From Ferrovaceae bacterium (GTDB lineage: Bacteria > Pseudomonadota > Gammaproteobacteria > Burkholderiales > Ferrovaceae), in contig DAIDTL010000025.1 of the NCBI GenBank assembly GCA_027457225.1, forward strand, positions 1 through 11,034: a stretch of 11,034 nucleotides of DNA, given 5' to 3'. Below, one piece after another: positions 6,909-11,034 of this stretch. The notes under the pieces are model-generated. The model did no database searches and was not told where the DNA came from. It was given only the letters and a program-made list of their open reading frames with translations. The position numbers were made by a program, and so were the translations under genes. Each line of letters starts with the position of its first letter. The stretch's first letter is position 1.

Positions 6909-9293
6909 GTGAGCCGATTCAATGTACGAAGAGTTGCCGTACTGGGGGCCGGTGTGATGGGAGCGCAAATAGCAGCCCATCTGATTAATTTGCGGGTTCC
7001 TGTGGTGCTGTTTGATCTGGCTGCCAAATCAGGCGATAAAAACGGCATCGTTTCCAGCGCACTTGAGCAGCTTAAAAAGATTCGTCCTGCTCCATTTGGA
7101 ATGATTGCCGACGCTGCATTGATCCAGGCGGCCAATTACGACGAGCATCTTTCCCTGCTTCAAGGGTGCGACTTGATTATCGAGGCCATTGCCGAACGCA
7201 TGGACTGGAAAAGCGCACTCTATCGCATGATTGCTCCGCATGTTGGGGCACATACGATTCTGGCCTCCAATACCTCAGGATTATCCATTACGGAATTGTC
7301 TCAAGAGTTGCCTGAGGGTCTTCACCATCGATTCTGCGGCATTCATTTCTTCAATCCGCCGCGTTACATGAGCCTTGTGGAACTGATTCCAACCCATGCT
7401 ACCGCCCCGGGTATCTTGAATGATCTCGAAACTTTCGTGACCACCGGTCTGGGTAAACGCGTGGTGCGTGCTATGGATACACCCAATTTTGTGGCAAACC
7501 GTGTGGGTGTTGCAGGGATGTTGTTTGCCTTGATCGAAGCGGATAAATTTGGGCTGACTTGTGATGTAGTGGACGATTTGACCGGTAAGAAACTGGGGCG
7601 GGCGAGTTCGGGTACCTATCGCACTGCCGATGTCGTGGGTCTGGACACCTTGGTGCACGTGGTGCGCACGCTTCAGGATCATTTGCCTACCGACTCATTT
7701 CACGCCACCTATGATACCCCTGCCGTGGTGACACGATTGATCGAAGCTGGATCGTTGGGTGCAAAATCCGGTGCGGGTTTTTACAAAAAAATCGGACGCG
7801 ATATTCTGAGGTTGGATGCCGGTTCCATGAACTATGTTCCAGCCAGCGCAACAGCCGCACCTGAAGTCGCTGCTTTGTTGAAGCTGAAACCCGATCAAAG
7901 ACTGCATGCCTTGCGAGCATCCAATCACCCTCAGGCGCAGTTCCTGTGGTCATTGTATCGCGATACTTTTCATTACTGTGCAGTGCACCTTGCCGAGATC
8001 GCACATTCGGCTCGTGATATTGATTTTGCACTGCGCTGGGGGTTTGGTTGGATGGAAGGCCCCTTTGAAACCTGGCAACGGGCTGGATGGCAGACTGTGG
8101 CGAAATGGATTCAGGAAGACATCGATGCAGGTCGTGCCTTGTGCTTCTCTGCGCTTCCTGCTTGGGTCACTGACGGACGCACTGGCGTTCATGGTCCTGC
8201 AGGTTCATGGAGCGCCATGACTCCCGGATACTTGCCTGCCAGTGGGTTGCCGGTGTATCGGCGCCAGCTATTCCCGGAAACCGTAGTGGAGGGTCCGGGG
8301 CAGAATCCTGGCGTGGCAGGCACCACTGTTTTTGAGAATGAATTCATTCGTGCATGGACTCTCGATGGCGAGATCCTGATTGCCACCATTAAAACCAAGA
8401 TGCGCACTTTTAACACGGGCGCATTGAAAGGCCTGGGTCAAGCCGTGACATTGGCTGAAACCGACTTCCGGGGCTTGGTCATCTGGGCTCCAGGAGAGCC
8501 CTTTTCAGCAGGGGGTGACCTTAATGGATTCCTGACCATTTACACGCGCGAAGGTCTGGATGGTTTCGGCGCTGAGCAAAGGATGTTTCAGGATGTCATG
8601 CGCCAGCTTCGATACTCGCAAATTCCCACTATTGCTGCAGTCAAGGGATATGCCCTGGGAGGGGGATGCGAGGCATTTTTGCACTGCGACCGTCGCGTTG
8701 TGCATTTCGAATCGAATGTGGGGCTGGTGGAGGTCAAAGTGGGATTGTTGCCTGGTGCTGGCGGGCTCACTACATTGGCGCGGCGTGCCGGTGAGCGTGC
8801 CCTGCTATCGGGGATACCGCTTGATGTCATCTCGCAACTCAAGGACGGATTTGCTCATGTCATGCGAGCTGATATCAGCACCAGTGCGCTGGAGGCACGT
8901 CAGATGGGGCTGGTTCTCGATGGCGATACGATTGTGGCGCATCAGGATGAGCTGTTATTTATCGCACTGGCCCAGGCCAGGGCTTTGGCCGATTCTGGTT
9001 ACCGTCCACCGCTGGAACAGCCCTTTCCAGTGGCCGGGCGTGATGGCAAGGCGATCCTGATGGGTTTTCTGGTCAATCTAAATGCCGCTGGCCAGTTGAC
9101 CGATTACGATGTGGTGATTGGAACGGCTATTGCCGATGTGCTTTGCGGCGGCGATGTGGACAGCGGCACGTTGCTGAGTGAGCGCACCATTCTGGCGTTG
9201 GAACAAAAGCATTTTTGCGAATTGATGACTCATGTCAAAACCCGGGAACGTATCCAGCAATTGCTGGATACGGGCAAACCATTGCGCAATTGA
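6909..9293 (+). CDS. 3-hydroxyacyl-CoA dehydrogenase/enoyl-CoA hydratase fusion protein
   Basis: A 794-residue bifunctional beta-oxidation enzyme. Domain order is dehydrogenase first, hydratase last, as in Bacillus FadN-type proteins and opposite to E. coli FadB. Residues 7-190 are the NAD-binding Rossmann domain (VAVLGAGVMGAQIAAHL). Catalytic residues of the dehydrogenase are visible: SNTSGLS (120-126), His146 in HFFNP, Glu158 and Asn197 in FVANRV. A helical C-terminal dehydrogenase domain follows to about 300, with a second such repeat around 340-400 (WGFGWMEGPFETW). The crotonase domain starts near 475, with oxyanion-hole FSAGGDL (532-538) and both hydratase glutamates: Glu588 in GGGCE and Glu608 in GLVEVKVGLLPGAGG. 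The start is GTG 6909 with AGGGAG eight bases upstream. It follows the dehydrogenase gene by 21 bases and precedes thiolase by 12, so the three are probably cotranscribed. The chain-length range of its substrates is unknown. Confidence 0.92.
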   Translation: MSRFNVRRVAVLGAGVMGAQIAAHLINLRVPVVLFDLAAKSGDKNGIVSSALEQLKKIRPAPFGMIADAALIQAANYDEHLSLLQGCDLIIEAIAERMDWKSALYRMIAPHVGAHTILASNTSGLSITELSQELPEGLHHRFCGIHFFNPPRYMSLVELIPTHATAPGILNDLETFVTTGLGKRVVRAMDTPNFVANRVGVAGMLFALIEADKFGLTCDVVDDLTGKKLGRASSGTYRTADVVGLDTLVHVVRTLQDHLPTDSFHATYDTPAVVTRLIEAGSLGAKSGAGFYKKIGRDILRLDAGSMNYVPASATAAPEVAALLKLKPDQRLHALRASNHPQAQFLWSLYRDTFHYCAVHLAEIAHSARDIDFALRWGFGWMEGPFETWQRAGWQTVAKWIQEDIDAGRALCFSALPAWVTDGRTGVHGPAGSWSAMTPGYLPASGLPVYRRQLFPETVVEGPGQNPGVAGTTVFENEFIRAWTLDGEILIATIKTKMRTFNTGALKGLGQAVTLAETDFRGLVIWAPGEPFSAGGDLNGFLTIYTREGLDGFGAEQRMFQDVMRQLRYSQIPTIAAVKGYALGGGCEAFLHCDRRVVHFESNVGLVEVKVGLLPGAGGLTTLARRAGERALLSGIPLDVISQLKDGFAHVMRADISTSALEARQMGLVLDGDTIVAHQDELLFIALAQARALADSGYRPPLEQPFPVAGRDGKAILMGFLVNLNAAGQLTDYDVVIGTAIADVLCGGDVDSGTLLSERTILALEQKHFCELMTHVKTRERIQQLLDTGKPLRN

Positions 9294-9305
9294 TCGGGAG
9301 AATCC

Positions 9306-10493
9306 ATGAACAGCGTATATATTGTTGCCGCTACCCGTACTCCCGTGGGCCGTGCCAGTCGAGGGGTGTTTCGTAACGTGCGCGCCGATGACTTGCTGAT
9401 CGCCGCAATTCAGGGTGCATTGAAACAGATGCCCGGGCTTGATCCTGGCGCTATCGAGGATGTCGTTATCGGGTGTGCTATGCCTGAGGGTGAGCAGGGA
9501 CTGAATATTGCCCGCAGTGCCGCACTTTTGGCAGGCCTGCCCGTCCATGCTGGAGGCATCACCATCAACCGATTTTGTGCTTCCGGCCTGTCGGCTATTC
9601 AGATAGCTGCCGATCGCATCCGGGTGGGTGAAGCTGACGTCATGATGGCAGGGGGTGTCGAGTCGATGAGTCGCATTCCCATGGGAGGTTATCATCCATC
9701 AATTCATCCCGCCGTGTTTCAGAGCACTGAAAATCTAAGTATTGCTTATGGAATGGGTATTACCGCTGAAAATGTAGCACACCGGTGGAATATCAAACGT
9801 GAAGACCAGGACGCCTTTGCATTGCAATCTCACCAGCGCGCCATTACCGCACAGCAGGAGGGCGCATTTCGGGCTGAAATCACCCCTGTGATCGTGCAAC
9901 AGCGAACTCCGAGCAGAGGCACTGGCGAAGTGCTTATCCAGTCGATTACGGTACAGGAGGACGAAGGTCCTCGAGCAGATACCACACTGGAGGCCTTGGC
10001 GCGTTTGAAGCCGGCGTTTCAGGTTGCGGGGTCGGTTACGGCAGGTAACAGTAGCCAGATGTCGGATGGCGCTGCGTGTCTTATTCTGGCAAGCGAATCA
10101 GCGATTCAACGTTTTGCACTGCAGCCTTTGGCTCGGGTGGTTGGTTTTGCCGTCAAGGGGGTGCCTCCTGCCATTATGGGGATTGGTCCAGTGGAAGCCG
10201 TTCCAGTTGTGCTCAAACACGCCGGATTGGCACAGCACCAATTGGACTGGATTGAACTCAACGAAGCTTTTGCAGCGCAGGTTCTTGCCGTCCAGAGAAC
10301 CTTGGACTTCGAGACCGGGCGCCTCAATCCTGTGGGCGGCGCAATCGCGCTAGGCCATCCTTTGGGGGCCAGTGGGGCAATTCGAGTGACGACCCTGATT
10401 CATGGATTGCGTCGCACTGGCGGGCGTTATGGTCTGGTGACATTCTGCGTGGGAATGGGACAAGGTGCCGCAGGACTTTTTGAACGGGTATGA
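9306..10493 (+). CDS. Acetyl-CoA acyltransferase (beta-ketothiolase)
   Basis: A 395-residue thiolase of normal length, catalysing the last step of beta-oxidation: cleavage of 3-ketoacyl-CoA to acetyl-CoA and a shortened acyl-CoA. The catalytic set is complete: nucleophile Cys91 in NRFCASGLSA, the NEAFAAQVLA segment near 318, His351 in GGAIALGHPLGASGA and Cys381 in TFCVGMGQGAAGLFE. The N-terminus VYIVAATRTPVGRASRGVF is typical. The ATG at 9306 is preceded by GGGAG five bases away, and the gap to the upstream fusion gene is 12 bases. Pairing with the HAD/hydratase fusion points to a degradative fatty or dicarboxylic acid role (FadA/FadI-like) rather than polyhydroxybutyrate synthesis, although biosynthetic and degradative thiolases are hard to separate by sequence reading. 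It could also split acetoacetyl-CoA made by the BKACE enzyme encoded divergently. Confidence 0.93.
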   Translation: MNSVYIVAATRTPVGRASRGVFRNVRADDLLIAAIQGALKQMPGLDPGAIEDVVIGCAMPEGEQGLNIARSAALLAGLPVHAGGITINRFCASGLSAIQIAADRIRVGEADVMMAGGVESMSRIPMGGYHPSIHPAVFQSTENLSIAYGMGITAENVAHRWNIKREDQDAFALQSHQRAITAQQEGAFRAEITPVIVQQRTPSRGTGEVLIQSITVQEDEGPRADTTLEALARLKPAFQVAGSVTAGNSSQMSDGAACLILASESAIQRFALQPLARVVGFAVKGVPPAIMGIGPVEAVPVVLKHAGLAQHQLDWIELNEAFAAQVLAVQRTLDFETGRLNPVGGAIALGHPLGASGAIRVTTLIHGLRRTGGRYGLVTFCVGMGQGAAGLFERV

Positions 10494-10542
10494 TGCGCAA
10501 TTTCCCGTTACTCTTTTTCTAAAACTAAAGGAATGCTGATTC
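10494..10542 (+). other. Short spacer between thiolase gene and etfB
   Basis: The largest gap inside the plus-strand operon, 49 bases, pyrimidine-rich at first (TCCCGTTACTCTTTTTC) and then AAAACTAAAGGA, which ends in the etfB ribosome site. There is no inverted repeat strong enough for an intrinsic terminator and no clear -10/-35 pair. Read-through from the thiolase gene is likely. Confidence 0.5.
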
Positions 10543-11034
10543 ATGAAAGTACTGGTTCCGGTCAAACGTGTTCTGGATTACAACATTAAAGCGCGACCTA
10601 AGGCAGATGGATCTGGTGTGGAGCTGACAGGGCTCAAGATGTCTATGAACCCGTTTGATGAAATTGCCATGGAGGCGGCCATTCGTCTCAAGGAGAGTGG
10701 CCAGGCCACTGAAATCATTGCGGTCTCTTGCGGGGCGCTGACCTGCCAGGATACGCTGCGCACGGCATTGGCTCTGGGGGCTGATCGTGCCGTATTGGTT
10801 GAGACGGAGGTTGAACTGCAGCCCCTGGCCGTAGCCAAGTTACTCAAGGCGTTGGTTATTCGTGAACAGCCTGGACTGGTTATTTGTGGCAAGCAGGCTA
10901 TCGATGACGATTCCAATCAGACCGGGCAAATGCTTGCCGCATTGCTGGGGTGGGCACAGGCAACTTTTGCTTCTCGCATCGAACTAGGAGAGGGCAGCGC
11001 CAGCGTTACTCGCGAAATCGACGGTGGTCTGGAA
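10543..11034 (+). CDS. etfB: Electron transfer flavoprotein beta subunit (EtfB), 3' end beyond window
   Basis: The first 164 codons of EtfB, which is about 250 residues in full; it is open at the right edge. With EtfA it forms a soluble FAD/AMP-containing heterodimer that takes electrons from acyl-CoA dehydrogenases and passes them to ETF-quinone oxidoreductase. The start MKVLVPVKRVLDYNIKARP, the KMSMNPFDEIAMEAAIRLKE block, the TLRTALALGADRAVLVE block and the nucleotide-binding CGKQAIDDDSNQTGQMLAALL block (20 of its residues are strongly family-typical) leave little doubt. The wording is close to what I know from betaproteobacterial EtfB. ATG 10543 has AAAGGA ten bases upstream. It lies 49 bases after the thiolase stop with no terminator seen, so it probably belongs to the same transcript. 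etfA and an acyl-CoA dehydrogenase gene are expected next but are outside the window. Confidence 0.95.
   Translation, partial: MKVLVPVKRVLDYNIKARPKADGSGVELTGLKMSMNPFDEIAMEAAIRLKESGQATEIIAVSCGALTCQDTLRTALALGADRAVLVETEVELQPLAVAKLLKALVIREQPGLVICGKQAIDDDSNQTGQMLAALLGWAQATFASRIELGEGSASVTREIDGGLE

Noticed and set aside
9078..9695. Minus-strand open frame of 205 codons across the hydratase-thiolase junction
   Set aside because: It is antisense to two strongly supported genes, spans their boundary and ribosome site, and its translation resembles no family I know.
1..11034. Mobile elements, CRISPR arrays, tRNA/rRNA genes, defence systems
   Set aside because: Looked for on both strands: no transposase, integrase, spaced direct repeats, cloverleaf or terminal inverted repeats were recognised, and almost all of the window is occupied by metabolic genes.

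Overview
The window looks like chromosomal DNA of a proteobacterium, most likely a betaproteobacterium. That is an inference from protein character (the EtfB N-terminus, the PabB-PabC fusion, the HAD/crotonase fusion beside thiolase and etfB), not from a search. Coding density is very high and base composition is fairly even. I see no tRNA, rRNA, CRISPR array, insertion sequence or integrase. It is mostly ordinary metabolic chromosome with a few unusual arrangements.

Layout: (1) 29-523, plus strand: a periplasmic PCu(A)C-type copper chaperone with a signal peptide and an exact H-X10-M-X21-H-X-M motif. (2) 520-5720, minus strand: a tightly packed five-gene cluster. Read 5' to 3' it is pabB-pabC fusion, ABC substrate-binding protein, ABC permease, ABC ATPase, then a beta-keto acid cleavage enzyme (BKACE, formerly DUF849). 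Junctions are ATGA overlaps or gaps of 3-4 bases, so it is very probably one operon. The first gene carries an in-frame TAA after codon 32, directly followed by a GTG in the same frame. (3) 5721-5813: a short divergent promoter region. (4) 5814-11034, plus strand: a D-malate/tartrate-type decarboxylating dehydrogenase, a 3-hydroxyacyl-CoA dehydrogenase/enoyl-CoA hydratase fusion, an acetyl-CoA acyltransferase (thiolase), and the start of etfB, which runs off the right edge.

How the parts may work together: the plus-strand operon supplies the hydration, dehydrogenation and thiolysis steps of beta-oxidation plus part of the electron acceptor for an acyl-CoA dehydrogenase. No acyl-CoA dehydrogenase is seen here; it may lie downstream. 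BKACE enzymes condense a beta-keto acid with acetyl-CoA and usually release acetoacetyl-CoA, which a thiolase can split. The importer next to BKACE could bring in the substrate. This link between the two divergent operons is a hypothesis. The main oddities are the interrupted pabB, a folate-branch gene translationally coupled to a NitT/TauT-type importer, and a BKACE whose active site differs from the characterised enzyme Kce at two positions.
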